The notes: generated from the letters alone by a model not told the origin. DNA of 64,000 nucleotides from Oricola cellulosilytica (GCF_019966575.1 NZ_JAINFK010000002.1:482332-546331), one strand, 5' to 3'; positions 24,993 through 34,644 are shown, counted from the first letter of the stretch. Translations and numbers: made by a program.

Positions 24993-25910
24993 CTATTTCT
25001 CCGATGCGTGTTCCGGGACCGCCTTAAGATAGGCGGCGATGGCCGCCCGGTCCTCGGGCGAAAGCATCGCCATGTTTTCCTGAACCTTGACCATCGAACC
25101 GCCCACGGAATCGAAATCAGGCGTGAAACCGGTTTCAAGGTAATAGGCGATGTCGCCGACGCTCCACGAGCCGATACCGCCCTCGCCGGACGTGATGTTT
25201 GGAATGCGGCCCTCGCCTTCCGGATTGGGCGCGCCGGCGAGCCAGCGTTCCCTGATAAGACCTCCGGCGAAATCGCGCGGCGTATGGCACTCTCCGCAGT
25301 GGCCGAGTCCCTCGACGAGATAACGCCCGCGCAGCAGCACCGCATCGTTCCCGTCAATGTTGATGACCGGCGAAGGATCGGCGTAGAGCAGCTTCCAAAC
25401 ACCGATACCGCGCCGGACGCTGAAGGGGAATGCGAGATCATGCTCCGGCGCCTTGCTATCGACCGCCGGGAGCGTCTGCATGAATGCCCATAAATCGGCA
25501 ACGTCATTGTCACTGATGCGGGCATAGGAGCCATAGGGAAAGGACGGGTAATAGTGATAGCCCTCCGGCGAGACGCCGAGGCGCATGGCAGCAGCGAAAT
25601 CCTGGAGCGACCACGCGCCAATGCCGTCCGCTGCATGCGATGAGATGTTCGGCGCGATGAAATCGCCGAACCCCGTCTTCAAGACCACTCCGCCGCCCAA
25701 TTTCAGTTTGTCATCGCCCTCGGCCTTCTCGGCGGCGTGGCAGGATGCGCAACCGCCGGCCCAGAATACGAGTTCTCCGCGGTCCGCCACGCCCTGGGGC
25801 ATTCCGGCCATGGCTTTGGCTTCCATCCTTTTCGGGGAGGTCAGCCAAAAAAATGCAAGCCCGCCCGCGATTGCGGCCAAGAGCGCAATCAGGGCGAGTT
25901 TGCGGAACAA
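24993..25910 (-). CDS. membrane-anchored diheme cytochrome c
   Basis: A 305-residue protein. An N-terminal hydrophobic segment (about residues 5-23) acts as anchor or signal. Two covalent heme sites, CASCH and CGECH, lie in separate cytochrome c domains. The spacing and the phrase NISSHAADGIGAWSLQDFAAAMRLG are typical of the cytochrome subunits that take electrons from periplasmic dehydrogenases. No dehydrogenase gene is adjacent. It lies 16 bp downstream of the cytochrome c' gene, so the two are probably one operon. Confidence 0.9.
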   Translation of the reverse strand: MFRKLALIALLAAIAGGLAFFWLTSPKRMEAKAMAGMPQGVADRGELVFWAGGCASCHAAEKAEGDDKLKLGGGVVLKTGFGDFIAPNISSHAADGIGAWSLQDFAAAMRLGVSPEGYHYYPSFPYGSYARISDNDVADLWAFMQTLPAVDSKAPEHDLAFPFSVRRGIGVWKLLYADPSPVINIDGNDAVLLRGRYLVEGLGHCGECHTPRDFAGGLIRERWLAGAPNPEGEGRIPNITSGEGGIGSWSVGDIAYYLETGFTPDFDSVGGSMVKVQENMAMLSPEDRAAIAAYLKAVPEHASEK

Positions 25911-25926
25911 TATCAGGAGCTATCTG

Positions 25927-26376
25927 CTAATTCTTGACGCGATACCCTTCATGACAGTCCTTGCACGTCCCGAGCACCGAGCCCGCCGCGGCCTTGAACG
26001 CATCCAGATCGGCGGGGCCGTCCTTCCCTGCTGCCTGCATCGCAGCAGCCGCGGCTGTCTGGAACTTGTCGAGTTCGGCCTCAAATCCCTCCATGTCTTC
26101 CCAGATCTTCGGGGAAGCTGTGGTATTCGCGTCCATGTCACTGCCCTCCGGGAAGTAATCGCCGAAGGCAGTGGCCGCGGCGTTGAAGGAGGCCAGAGCG
26201 GCCTTGGCAGCGGCTGCGTTGTACGGAATTTCGCCTTTCATCATGCCGCCTGACAGACCGGCAGCCGCGCCGTTGGACTGCATAAGCGCCTTGCGGGTCG
26301 CCACAGGATCTTCCGACGCAACGGCCGTCACACCGGAAACTGCAAGCATAGACAGGACAAACAGGGACTTTCTCAC
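25927..26376 (-). CDS. cytochrome c' (class II cytochrome c)
   Basis: A 149-residue periplasmic protein. It has a signal peptide (residues 1-20, cleaved after VASE or nearby), a four-helix bundle and a C-terminal heme site GTCKDCHEGYRVKN, the hallmark of class II cytochromes. Such proteins bind NO and CO and are linked to nitrosative stress or electron transfer. It is first gene of a two-gene operon with the diheme cytochrome. Confidence 0.92.
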   Translation of the reverse strand: MRKSLFVLSMLAVSGVTAVASEDPVATRKALMQSNGAAAGLSGGMMKGEIPYNAAAAKAALASFNAAATAFGDYFPEGSDMDANTTASPKIWEDMEGFEAELDKFQTAAAAAMQAAGKDGPADLDAFKAAAGSVLGTCKDCHEGYRVKN

Positions 26377-26507
26377 AAGAACCTCCTCGGTTTAGAGATC
26401 AGACATGCTTCAAGACGCACAGACTGCGATAATTAATTCCCTTTCGCCTATCACTGTTCTGTGAAGCCGAGACAGCGGCCGGTTACACTGCGTCAACAAA
26501 AAATGAA

Positions 26508-26534
26508 CGCCGCCGCGGATTTTCCGGGGCGGCG
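26508..26534 (-). terminator. terminator of sodB
   Basis: CGCCGCC (26508-26514) and GGCGGCG (26528-26534) form a stem. On the minus strand it is followed after a few bases by a run of Ts (plus-strand As at 26498-26503). It lies just downstream of the sodB stop. Confidence 0.75.
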
Positions 26535-26557
26535 CTTCTATTCGTTTGGAAACGGGA

Positions 26558-27160
26558 TCAGGACGTAGCGTCTTCGTACATTTCAAGGACATAGTCCCAA
26601 TTGATCAGGTTATCGACGAAGGCTTCGAGATATTTCGGCCGCGCGTTCCGATAGTCGATGTAATAGGAGTGCTCCCACACATCGACGCCGAGCACCGGCT
26701 TGGCGCCATGCACAAGCGGGTTCTCGCCATTGGGCGTTTTCATGATGGTGAGCTTGCCGTTTTCCACGGCGAGCCATGCCCAACCCGAACCGAACTGCGT
26801 GGTGCCGGCATTGATAAAGTCGGCGCGGAACTGATCGTAGCCGCCCAGATCGCTGTCGACAGCCGAAGAGAGCTTGCCCGGGAGGCCGCGTCCGCCGCCG
26901 CCCTTCTTCATCCATTTCCAGAAATGAATGTGGTTGTAGTGCTGGCCGGCATTGTTGAAGAGGCCGGGATTTTTCCCATGCGACTGCTTAACGATTTCCT
27001 CGAGCGAAAGGCCATCCATCCCGGCTTCGGCCGCCAGCTTGTTGCCATTGTCGACGTAGGCCTTGTGGTGCTTGTCGTGATGGTACTCCAGCGTCTCCTT
27101 CGACATATAGGGCTGAAGCGCTTCGTAATCGTAGGGAAGGTCGGGAAGGGTAAAGGCCAT
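26558..27160 (-). CDS. sodB: superoxide dismutase, Fe/Mn type
   Basis: A 200-residue superoxide dismutase converting superoxide to oxygen and hydrogen peroxide in the cytosol. Metal ligands are visible in LEYHHDKHHKAYVD, QHYNHIHFWKWMKK, GVDVWEHSYYIDYRN and nearby. The GSGWAWLA segment completes the family pattern. Choosing Fe or Mn by eye is not safe, though AGTTQFGSGWAWL resembles Fe-type or cambialistic enzymes. ATG 27160 gives MAFTLPDLPYD. A strong terminator follows. Confidence 0.95.
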   Translation of the reverse strand: MAFTLPDLPYDYEALQPYMSKETLEYHHDKHHKAYVDNGNKLAAEAGMDGLSLEEIVKQSHGKNPGLFNNAGQHYNHIHFWKWMKKGGGGRGLPGKLSSAVDSDLGGYDQFRADFINAGTTQFGSGWAWLAVENGKLTIMKTPNGENPLVHGAKPVLGVDVWEHSYYIDYRNARPKYLEAFVDNLINWDYVLEMYEDATS

Positions 27161-27292
27161 CACAATTCTCCTTTTTCAAATCGTTCGTAACAACAACGCG
27201 AGGCAACACGATCCGTTCAAGCCGCTCATCTCGAAACACATAGAAGTGTGGGACGCCGGCGGCAACAAACGACGCGTATTTTTATTGCCGAC

Positions 27293-28159
27293 TCAGCCGT
27301 GTGCCCAATCCCAATATGACTGCCGTGCGGTTGCCGCGACGGGGCCTGGTTGAAGTTGGCGATCCTCGATCCTGATGATGGGAACGACCTTCGAATGGTT
27401 GCCGGTAGTGAAAATCTCGTCGGCGTCCATGAAATCAGCGACCGTCAGCGTTCTTTCGCTAACACGGTGTCCGCTCTCCGCCAGCAGCCCGATGATGCGG
27501 GAGCGCGTGATTCCGGAAAGAAACGTGCCGTTGGGAGTGGGCGTGACCACCTCCCCGTCCTTGACCATGAAGACGTTGGACGAACCGGTTTCGGCAACGT
27601 TGCCGAGCATGTCTCGCACCAGACAATTGTCGAACCCTCGCTGCTTGGCCTCGAGGATGGCGCGCCCGTTGTTCGGATAGAGGCAACCGGCCTTTGCATT
27701 CGTCGGCATGGTTTCAACGGTCGGCCGGCGGAACGGCGAGACGGTCACCGAGAAACCATGGGAGGGTATCATCGGAGCTTCGTAGAGGCACAGGCAGAAG
27801 CGCGTCGACTCCGGATCGGCAGGGACCGACATGTAACCGCCGTGTTCAGCCCAATACATGGGCCGGATGTACACCGCTGTCTGGCCGTCGAACTTCTTCA
27901 GCCCGTCCCAAGTGAGCGCGACAATCTCCTCGACGCTCATCGTCGGAGCGAGACCGAGCGCCAGCGCCGACGCGTTGACCCGTGCGGCATGCCTGTCGAG
28001 ATCGGGCGCGACCCCCTCGAACCAGCGCGCGCCGTCGAAGACCGACGATCCAAGCCACATGGCATGGGTGCGCGGACCGACAATCGGGATGTTGCCCGCA
28101 TGCCAGTCGCCATCGACATAGGTCCATGTGGTGGTTTGCGCCGAGGTGTCGACGGGCAT
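27293..28159 (-). CDS. ilvE: branched-chain amino acid aminotransferase
   Basis: A 288-residue class IV PLP aminotransferase that interconverts Leu, Ile and Val with their 2-oxoacids. The opening DGDWHAGNIPIVGPRTHAMWLGSSVFDGARWFEG and the cofactor lysine in TNAKAGCLYPNNGRAI match the family. NVAETGSSNVFMVKDGEV carries the conserved glutamate and the phosphate-binding part. It is the short branched-chain aminotransferase form common in rhizobia. A D-amino acid or aminodeoxychorismate role is less likely. Confidence 0.85.
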   Translation of the reverse strand: MPVDTSAQTTTWTYVDGDWHAGNIPIVGPRTHAMWLGSSVFDGARWFEGVAPDLDRHAARVNASALALGLAPTMSVEEIVALTWDGLKKFDGQTAVYIRPMYWAEHGGYMSVPADPESTRFCLCLYEAPMIPSHGFSVTVSPFRRPTVETMPTNAKAGCLYPNNGRAILEAKQRGFDNCLVRDMLGNVAETGSSNVFMVKDGEVVTPTPNGTFLSGITRSRIIGLLAESGHRVSERTLTVADFMDADEIFTTGNHSKVVPIIRIEDRQLQPGPVAATARQSYWDWAHG

Positions 28160-28302
28160 CGCATTCGCTCCGATGAGTGCTTCTCGCGGCAGGCAAACCG
28201 GATTTCGGCCTGCGCGTCAATGTCCGAACGGGCCGGCCGCAGGTTGCTGCTATTGACCGGCGGGGGCCGATTGCCCAAGGTCTCCGCAACCGGAAGAGAA
28301 AA

Positions 28303-28953
28303 ATGCCTTTGAATACATATGTCTTCGACGCCTACGGAACGTTGTTCGACGTTCATTCGGCAGTCCGCAAACATGCCGACTCCATCGGCGAGGAGGGTCC
28401 CCAGCTTTCGGAGATATGGCGCACGAAACAACTCGAATATTCATGGGTGCGTGCGCTGATGGGCTCCTACACAGACTTCTGGAAGCTAACCGAAGAAGCG
28501 CTCGATTACGCGTTGGCGGCAACGCCCGGGGTGGGCGCACATTGGCGCGAAAAGCTTCTCGAGGCCTACTGGACGCTCGATTGTTATCCGGAAGTACCCG
28601 GCGTGCTCGCCCGGCTGCGCGAGGAAGGAGCCAGTACAGCCATCCTGTCGAATGGCTCGACAGAGATGCTCGGTGCGGCGGTGACGTCGGCCGGTCTCGA
28701 CGGACTTTTCGATGCGGTTCTGTCAGTAGACGCGGTGAAAACCTTCAAGACCGCGCCCCAAGTCTATCAGATGGTCACGGATACGTTCGAGGTAGAGCGC
28801 CCGGCGATTTCCTTCCAGTCATCGAACCGCTGGGACATCGCCGGGGCTGCGCGGTATGGCTTCAATGCCGTCTGGATCAACCGCGTCGGTCAGCCGGACG
28901 AATATCCCGCCTATACACCGGACAGGGTTATCGGGAGCCTCGCCGACCTGTAG
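28303..28953 (+). CDS. haloacid dehalogenase type II
   Basis: A 216-residue HAD enzyme that hydrolyses L-2-haloacids. The nucleophile motif is YVFDAYGTLFDVHSAVRKH, the second motif is AILSNGS, the lysine is in VKTFKTAPQVYQM, and the acidic motif is SSNRWDIAGAARYGFNAVWINR. All the expected catalytic positions are present, and the match is closer to characterised dehalogenases than the paralog at 18841. ATG 28303 follows GGAAGAGAAA. It is divergent from the aminotransferase gene (143-bp gap). Confidence 0.9.
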   Translation: MPLNTYVFDAYGTLFDVHSAVRKHADSIGEEGPQLSEIWRTKQLEYSWVRALMGSYTDFWKLTEEALDYALAATPGVGAHWREKLLEAYWTLDCYPEVPGVLARLREEGASTAILSNGSTEMLGAAVTSAGLDGLFDAVLSVDAVKTFKTAPQVYQMVTDTFEVERPAISFQSSNRWDIAGAARYGFNAVWINRVGQPDEYPAYTPDRVIGSLADL

Positions 28954-29141
28954 CATTTTTGCCACGAACGCAAAAAACAGTTGCTTTTGTGCAACGATTT
29001 CGGGCTTTCGCGAATTGTGACCAAAATTCGCCACGATAGGGAAACCATACCCACACCCGGTCGCGTCATCATGAGTGCCGGCACCTTGAAACCACGACAT
29101 TCCGCGTCTCAGCGGATCTGTCGAACAGTCACGGGAAAAGA

Positions 29142-29867
29142 ATGAATACGATTTCGCGCCGTAAATTCCTCAGCAGATCCGCTGTTCTGACAGCGGGGCT
29201 GGCTGCCAGCGCCTGCAGCACGATCAACGTTCCGGGACCGGTCACGACACCTGCAAGGCGGTTCGGCGGCAGTCTTGGCCTTCAGCCGGATCTTCCGCCG
29301 AAGGAGGTGATGTACGCGGCAATGAGCGACGGCGGGTTCAATATACCTGCTATTCCCTACGAGCAGATCCCCGAACAGTTTCACCGCCAGGTCGTGCCGA
29401 ACCGCACCGGAGAAAAGCCCGGGACGATCATTGTCGAGACGGGATCGCACTTTCTTTACTACACGCTGCCAAACGGCAATGCGATGCGTTACGGCGTCGG
29501 ACTCGGACGGGCGGGCTTCGAATGGTCCGGCCGCGCGATCGTGGAGCGCAAGAGCCACTGGCCAAAATGGTTCCCGCCGGAAGAAATGGTGGACCGCGAG
29601 CCGCGCCTGGAGCCCTACCGCGTGAGTTACGACGAGGCGACCGGTGAGTATAATGGCGGAATGGAGCCGGGCATCAACAATCCGCTCGGCGCTCGCGCCC
29701 TTTATCTGTACGAAGATGGCGTCGACACGCTTTACCGTATCCACGGCTCGCCGGAGTGGAACTCGATCGGCAAGTCGGTCTCATCCGGCTGCGTGCGCCT
29801 GATCAACCAAGATATCATCGATCTCTACAGCCGGGTGGAGACCGATACGCCGGTGCTCGTCCGCTAA
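29142..29867 (+). CDS. L,D-transpeptidase (YkuD family)
   Basis: A 241-residue envelope enzyme forming 3-3 crosslinks in peptidoglycan or attaching proteins to it. The N-terminus has twin arginines (ISRRKFLSRSAVLTAGLAASACS) ahead of a lipobox-like LAASAC, so it may be a Tat-exported lipoprotein. The YkuD active site is HGSPEWNSIGKSVSSGCVRL, with the cysteine in SSGC. The acidic stretch before it (GVDTLYRI) is normal. An intrinsic terminator follows the stop. Confidence 0.92.
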   Translation: MNTISRRKFLSRSAVLTAGLAASACSTINVPGPVTTPARRFGGSLGLQPDLPPKEVMYAAMSDGGFNIPAIPYEQIPEQFHRQVVPNRTGEKPGTIIVETGSHFLYYTLPNGNAMRYGVGLGRAGFEWSGRAIVERKSHWPKWFPPEEMVDREPRLEPYRVSYDEATGEYNGGMEPGINNPLGARALYLYEDGVDTLYRIHGSPEWNSIGKSVSSGCVRLINQDIIDLYSRVETDTPVLVR

Positions 29868-29904
29868 TCCTTCCGAGCCAAATTCGCGGCGACCCGCCGC
29901 GATG

Positions 29905-29929
29905 AACGCCGGCCTCGTGCCGGCGTTTT
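29905..29929. terminator. intrinsic terminator between convergent genes
   Basis: AACGCCGGC (29905-29913) pairs with GCCGGCGTT (29919-29927) over a CTCGT loop, followed by TTTT on the plus strand. It ends the transpeptidase transcript and lies 9 bp from the end of the convergent ATPase gene. Confidence 0.88.
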
Positions 29930-29937
29930 CGTTTGCC

Positions 29938-31557
29938 TCAGAACCCCTTCTTCAAGCTGCCGAGAATACCGCGCACGAGCGCACGGCCGAGCTGGCTCGA
30001 GACCGAGCGGGCGAGGGATTTCATCGCCGCCTCCGTGACTGTCTGACGGCCCGAGGAACGCCGGCGCGTGCTTCGCTTGCGGCTCGAACTCTTGCGCCGC
30101 GAGGATGAGGAGCTGCGCCGGCGACGGCCGTCGCGGTCATCATCGTCATAATCGTCATCATCGAAGTCCGGCAACGTCCAGCGCGAGCGGCGGTCCTCGC
30201 GATGTTCCTCCTCCTCGCGCTGCTGTTCGCGCTCTTCCGCGGCGGTCGCCTCTTCGGCCCGTTTCGCCAGCATCTCGAACGCCGACTCGCGATCCACAGT
30301 CTCGTCGTACTGCCCGGCAACAGGGCTCAGCTTGATGAACTCGCGCCGCTCACCGTCCTCGAGCGGACCCAGCCGCGATGACGGCGGCCGGATCAGCGTG
30401 CGCTGGACGACGCCAGGCACGCCCTTGTCCTCCAATGTCGAAACGAGGGCCTCGCCGACGCCAAGCTGGGTGATGGTCTCATAGGCGTCGAAATCGGGAT
30501 TGGGCCGAAACGTCTCCGCCGCGACCTTCACCGCCTTCTGTTCGCGGGGCGTGTAGGCGCGCAGCGCGTGCTGGATGCGGTTGCCGAGCTGCGATAGGAC
30601 GCTCTCCGGCACGTCGAGCGGGTTCTGCGTCACGAAAAAGACGCCGACGCCCTTGGAGCGGATCAGCCGGACGACCTGCTCCACGCGTTCGATCAGAATC
30701 TTCGGCGCCTCGTCAAACAGCAGATGCGCCTCGTCGAAGAAGAAGACGAGCTTCGGCTTGTCCGGGTCGCCGACCTCGGGGAGTTCCTCGAACAGTTCGG
30801 AAAGCAGCCACAGCAGAAATGTCGCGTAGAGACGCGGGTTCATCATCAGCTTGTCGGCCGCCAGAACGTTGATCGCTCCCATTCCGTCGCGGGTGGTGCG
30901 CATCAGGTCGGCGATCCGAAGCGCCGGTTCGCCGAAGAAGAACTCGGCGCCCTCGCGCTCCAGCACCAGAAGCGACCGCTGGATCGCCCCCAAGGACGCC
31001 GTGGCGACATTGCCGTAGCGCGCGGAAACCTCCTTCGCGTTGTCGCCGATATGGGTGAGCAGCGATCGCAGGTCCTTGAGGTCGAGCAGAAGGAGCCCGT
31101 CTTCGTCGGCGATCTCGAACGCTATGTTGAGCACACCTTCCTGGGCTTCCGTCAGGTTCATCAGCCGCGACAGGAGAAGCGGTCCCATCTCGGAGATCGT
31201 GGTGCGGATCGGATGTCCCTTTTCGCCGAACAGGTCCCAGAAGATGACCGGGAACTCCTGAAACTCGTAGGGATCGAGCCCGATCTTGTCGGCTCGCTTG
31301 AGAAGGAAATCCTTGGCCTCGCCCTTGGTCGCGATCCCCGAGAGGTCGCCCTTCACGTCGGCGCAAAAGACCGGCACACCCGCGTTCGAAAAACTCTCAG
31401 CGAGAATCTGCAGAGTCACCGTTTTCCCGGTTCCCGTCGCGCCGGTGACGAGACCGTGCCGATTTGCGTAGCGCAGCGCCATGAATTCCTGGCGCTGGAA
31501 CTCGTCGTCAGGCTTGCGGCTTGCGCCCAGAAATACCTGGTCCGTCACGTCCCACAT
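29938..31557 (-). CDS. HerA-like ATPase (DUF853 family)
   Basis: A 539-residue P-loop ATPase. Walker A is [16 protein letters not shown]; Walker B is [19 protein letters not shown]; the sensor region is [14 protein letters not shown]. This is the DUF853 group of HerA/FtsK-type ATPases, typically annotated as helicase or ATP-binding proteins of unknown role. The last 100 residues are low complexity: an acidic block ([14 protein letters not shown]) then a Ser/Arg block ([17 protein letters not shown]). A final helical segment follows. The tail is unusual and suggests nucleic acid or membrane contacts. Confidence 0.88.
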   Translation of the reverse strand: MWDVTDQVFLGASRKPDDEFQRQEFMALRYANRHGLVTGATGTGKTVTLQILAESFSNAGVPVFCADVKGDLSGIATKGEAKDFLLKRADKIGLDPYEFQEFPVIFWDLFGEKGHPIRTTISEMGPLLLSRLMNLTEAQEGVLNIAFEIADEDGLLLLDLKDLRSLLTHIGDNAKEVSARYGNVATASLGAIQRSLLVLEREGAEFFFGEPALRIADLMRTTRDGMGAINVLAADKLMMNPRLYATFLLWLLSELFEELPEVGDPDKPKLVFFFDEAHLLFDEAPKILIERVEQVVRLIRSKGVGVFFVTQNPLDVPESVLSQLGNRIQHALRAYTPREQKAVKVAAETFRPNPDFDAYETITQLGVGEALVSTLEDKGVPGVVQRTLIRPPSSRLGPLEDGERREFIKLSPVAGQYDETVDRESAFEMLAKRAEEATAAEEREQQREEEEHREDRRSRWTLPDFDDDDYDDDDRDGRRRRSSSSSRRKSSSRKRSTRRRSSGRQTVTEAAMKSLARSVSSQLGRALVRGILGSLKKGF

Positions 31558-31708
31558 CTTCGATTCTCCCCTCTCGGTCTTGAATGGTCTATAGAGACCG
31601 CCCTCTTCGGCGGCAATGGCGAGAAAAACCGTGCCCCTCGCCCGATTCCCGCTTTACGGGGCCCATTCTTTACGCATATTACGTAAACGTCAAAATTTGG
31701 AGACTAAA

Positions 31709-32053
31709 ATGGACGAACTCATCGCACGTATCACATCGAATGTCGGCATCGACGCCGATACCGCCAAAAAGGCCGTCGGCATGATCATCGGGTTCCTCCA
31801 GCAGGAAGGTCCGCAGGAGGATGTCGCCAAGATGATGGCCGCCATGCCGGGCGCGCAGCAGGTGGTCGACGAGACGCCGGATGCCAGCGGCGGCGTCATG
31901 GGATTGGGTGCGGCGCTGATGGGAATCGGTCTCGGCATGGGCGAGATCTCCGGCGTGTCGAAAGAGACCGTCGCCTATGCCAAGGAACACGCCGGCGAGG
32001 AGCCAGTCGATCGGGTGATTGCCTCGATCCCGGGGCTCAGCCAGTTCGTCTGA
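31709..32053 (+). CDS. small helical protein, DUF2267/DUF2780-like
   Basis: A 114-residue protein with the pattern IARITSNVGIDADTAKKAVGMIIGFLQQEGPQEDVAKMMAAMPGAQQV. A glycine-rich hinge (GGVMGLGAALMGIGLGMG) and an ending VDRVIASIPGLSQF resemble the VcgC/DUF2780 type of uncharacterised protein. The exact family is uncertain. ATG 31709 has GGAG at 31699-31702. It is divergent from the HerA-like ATPase and ends at a strong terminator. Confidence 0.7.
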   Translation: MDELIARITSNVGIDADTAKKAVGMIIGFLQQEGPQEDVAKMMAAMPGAQQVVDETPDASGGVMGLGAALMGIGLGMGEISGVSKETVAYAKEHAGEEPVDRVIASIPGLSQFV

Positions 32054-32072
32054 TTACGTTCGAATGCCTGCG

Positions 32073-32099
32073 AGCCCGGCCATAGCGCCGGGCTTTTTT
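32073..32099 (+). terminator. intrinsic terminator
   Basis: AGCCCGGC (32073-32080) pairs with GCCGGGCT (32087-32094) and runs directly into six Ts. It terminates the small helical protein gene. Confidence 0.92.
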
Positions 32100-32145
32100 C
32101 GTGCGGCACACGACTTGCTCCTTTCTTTCCGAAGGAGCATTTTCG

Positions 32146-33519
32146 ATGCAAAGACGCCGATTCTTGTCCCGTTTTGGCACAGTTGCGCTTGCCAGCGCCG
32201 TGCCTGGGACAGCCTTAGCCCAAATGGCACCGCCGCCTCTGGCGATTTCCCAACTTCGCGGAACCCGAAGCGCGACCGACTACGGCGTCGTGCCCGGCGC
32301 GATCGACAATCAGTCCGCCCGCTTCCAGGCAATGGTGGACGCTGCGGCACGCGACGGAATTCCGCTTTTTCTTCCGGCGGGCGACTATATCCTCTCGAAC
32401 ATAACCTTGCGCTCCGGCGTGACCTTAAGCGGCGTTCCCGGCCGCACCCGCCTGATCTACGGTGGCGGCGGCTTTCTTCTCCACGCGGAGGAGGCCCGAA
32501 CCCTCACCCTCGAGAGCCTTACACTTGACGGGGTCAACCGCCGGCCGGCCGACTATGCCGAAGGCCTCGCCGACTTTCGGGCGGTCACGGACATTCGCAT
32601 CGACGACTGCACGATCGGCGGGGCAGGCAAGCACGCGATCTACCTCGAGCGTTGTTCGGGGCGCGTGCGCGAGAATGCGATCTCGGGCGCCCGGCAATTT
32701 GCGATCTTCGCAGTCGAGAGCAAGGGGATCACCATCTCCGACAACGTCATCGAGTCGTGTGCCAATGGAGGAGTCGTCATTCACCGGTGGCAGCAGGGCC
32801 GTGACGGCTCGATTGTTACCGGCAATCGCATTACCAACACGGGAGCTGCGAACGGCGGAACGGGCCAGTGGGGCAACGCGATCAACCTGTTTCGCACCGA
32901 CGACACCATCGTCGCCAACAACATGATTTCCGGAAGTGCCTTTTCCGCAATTCGCGGCAACTCCACGCGGGGTGTGCAGATCATCGGCAACAATTGTAGA
33001 TCGAGCGGCGAAACGGCCATCTATGCGGAGTTCTCCTTCGAGAACGCGGTGATCGCCAACAACCTTGTGGACGGTGCCGCCAACGGTATCTCGGTGACGA
33101 ATTTCGACCATGGCGGGCGCGCGGGGACAGTCAGCGGCAACATCGTCCGCAACCTTGTCGCTACCGGTCCCTATGTTCCCGACGCGCCGGGCTTCGGCAC
33201 CGGCATCGCCGTCGAGGCCGACGCGACGGTTACCGGCAACATCATCGAAGGCGCGCCACTTTTCGGCATCAATGCCGGCTGGGGGCCATTCCTGCGCGAC
33301 GTGGTCATATCGGCCAACACCGTGCGCGACGCCCGCTACGGCATCGGCGTGTCGGCGGCCGAGGGCGCCGGCCGGGCGCTGATCCGCGGCAATGTCGTGT
33401 CGGCGCGCGAGGCGGCGATCGTGGCGCATGCGTGGGGCGAGCCGCTCGGCCCCGACCTCGCCCGTGATCCGGCCGCCGCCCCGGCCAACGTCACGGTGGC
33501 CGACAACACGGCGACGTGA
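32146..33519 (+). CDS. TIGR03808 family Tat-exported repeat protein
   Basis: A 457-residue protein with a Tat signal (QRRRFLSRFGTVALASAVPGTALA) and a right-handed parallel beta-helix made of repeated G-x-x-I-x-x-N-x-I-x motifs (ISDNVIESCANGGVVI, VTGNRITNTG, IANNLVDGAANGISV). This is the TIGR03808 family of twin-arginine secreted repeat proteins found mainly in Hyphomicrobiales. The substrate is unknown; such folds often bind or cleave polysaccharide. ATG 32146 has GAAGGAG upstream. Confidence 0.9.
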   Translation: MQRRRFLSRFGTVALASAVPGTALAQMAPPPLAISQLRGTRSATDYGVVPGAIDNQSARFQAMVDAAARDGIPLFLPAGDYILSNITLRSGVTLSGVPGRTRLIYGGGGFLLHAEEARTLTLESLTLDGVNRRPADYAEGLADFRAVTDIRIDDCTIGGAGKHAIYLERCSGRVRENAISGARQFAIFAVESKGITISDNVIESCANGGVVIHRWQQGRDGSIVTGNRITNTGAANGGTGQWGNAINLFRTDDTIVANNMISGSAFSAIRGNSTRGVQIIGNNCRSSGETAIYAEFSFENAVIANNLVDGAANGISVTNFDHGGRAGTVSGNIVRNLVATGPYVPDAPGFGTGIAVEADATVTGNIIEGAPLFGINAGWGPFLRDVVISANTVRDARYGIGVSAAEGAGRALIRGNVVSAREAAIVAHAWGEPLGPDLARDPAAAPANVTVADNTAT

Positions 33520-33523
33520 CCGA

Positions 33524-34534
33524 TCAGTCCGGCTTGTAAACCGCCCGCATTTCGCCGACCTCGGTGCCGTTCCAGTTCCTGATCCTGCGGGATGTCATCG
33601 CCTGCAGCTGCTCGTAACGCGCATCGGCCTCATCGAACAGCCGCGCTAGCGCCGATGCCAGCATAATCTCTGTCGCCGGGCCCGATCCGTCAGTGCATTT
33701 GATGGCGAGGCCGAGTCCCATTTCGGGGATTGCGGCGGCGTAAACCCCATCGGCTCCCGTCTTAGCGAAGATGCAGCCCTCGCCCGCTTCCATGACCTCA
33801 GTGCAGAAGCGTTTCGTTCCCGCCACGTACCACGGATGCTCCATGCATGCCGCCATCAGCCGTCTGGCAGCCACCGCGCGGTCCTTGCCGAGTCCGTGGC
33901 CCGTCGCCGCTTTGGCAAAGCCGTGCGCCAGTGAACGCAAGGGTACCGCATATGTCGGGATGGAACAGCCGTCGACGCCGCACTGGGCTTCACCAATCTG
34001 TGTCCCGGTGAGGTCCTCCAGGGCCGCCTTTACCTGGCGCTGGATGGCGTGGTCGCGCCCGACATAACCCTCGGTTTCGATACCCTGGTGGGCACAGGCG
34101 CAAAGGAATCCGGCATGCTTGCCCGAACAGTTGTTGTGCAACTGGTTCGGCTTCTTTCCTGCGCCGGCGAAGTCGATCAGGTGCTTATGGTTGAACAGTG
34201 GCCAGTGCGTTCCGCATTCGAGATTGCTCTCCGACAAACCTGCTTTCTCGAGCATCGACTTCGCCGTGGCGACATGATCCTCCTCGGACGAATGGGAGGC
34301 GCAGGCAAGCGCCAGCTCCCGATCCGTCAGACCGTAGCGGTCGGCTGCACCGCTCTCGACCAGCGGAAGCGCCTGGACCAGCTTTGCGGCGGAGCGCGGA
34401 AAGACGAGGTCGTCGATCTTGCCGGCCGACCACACGACACCGCCGTCGGCGTCGCACACGGCTATTGCCCCCCTGTGCCGCGTTTCGACCACACCGCCGC
34501 GCGTCGATTCAACCAGTACCGGATTTGCCGTCAT
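33524..34534 (-). CDS. L-asparaginase, rhizobial type (asparaginase II)
   Basis: A 336-residue enzyme of the asparaginase II family, first described in Rhizobium etli and unrelated in sequence to the E. coli enzymes. It hydrolyses asparagine to aspartate and ammonia. Motifs seen are FPRSAAKLVQALPLVESGAADRYGL, ACASHSSEEDH, LHNNCSGKHAGFL and GVDGCSIPTYAVPL, and the C-terminal KTGADGVYAAAIPEMGLGLAIKCTDG. The conserved cysteine and the SxxK-like pair are present. It converges on TIGR03808 with a 4-bp gap. Confidence 0.92.
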   Translation of the reverse strand: MTANPVLVESTRGGVVETRHRGAIAVCDADGGVVWSAGKIDDLVFPRSAAKLVQALPLVESGAADRYGLTDRELALACASHSSEEDHVATAKSMLEKAGLSESNLECGTHWPLFNHKHLIDFAGAGKKPNQLHNNCSGKHAGFLCACAHQGIETEGYVGRDHAIQRQVKAALEDLTGTQIGEAQCGVDGCSIPTYAVPLRSLAHGFAKAATGHGLGKDRAVAARRLMAACMEHPWYVAGTKRFCTEVMEAGEGCIFAKTGADGVYAAAIPEMGLGLAIKCTDGSGPATEIMLASALARLFDEADARYEQLQAMTSRRIRNWNGTEVGEMRAVYKPD

Positions 34535-34644
34535 CGTGCCTCTTCGCCTGTCCTCGGTTGCATCCGCGATTGCATTCTTATTCTCCTCGCCCGACTATGT
34601 TTCCGGCCAGCGGACACCGCTACACCAGTTCGGTACCAATTCCG

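Noticed and set aside
32425-33429. A 334-residue minus-strand frame antisense to TIGR03808
   Set aside because: It has no recognisable domain and no ribosome site; the beta-helix repeats on the plus strand explain the DNA.
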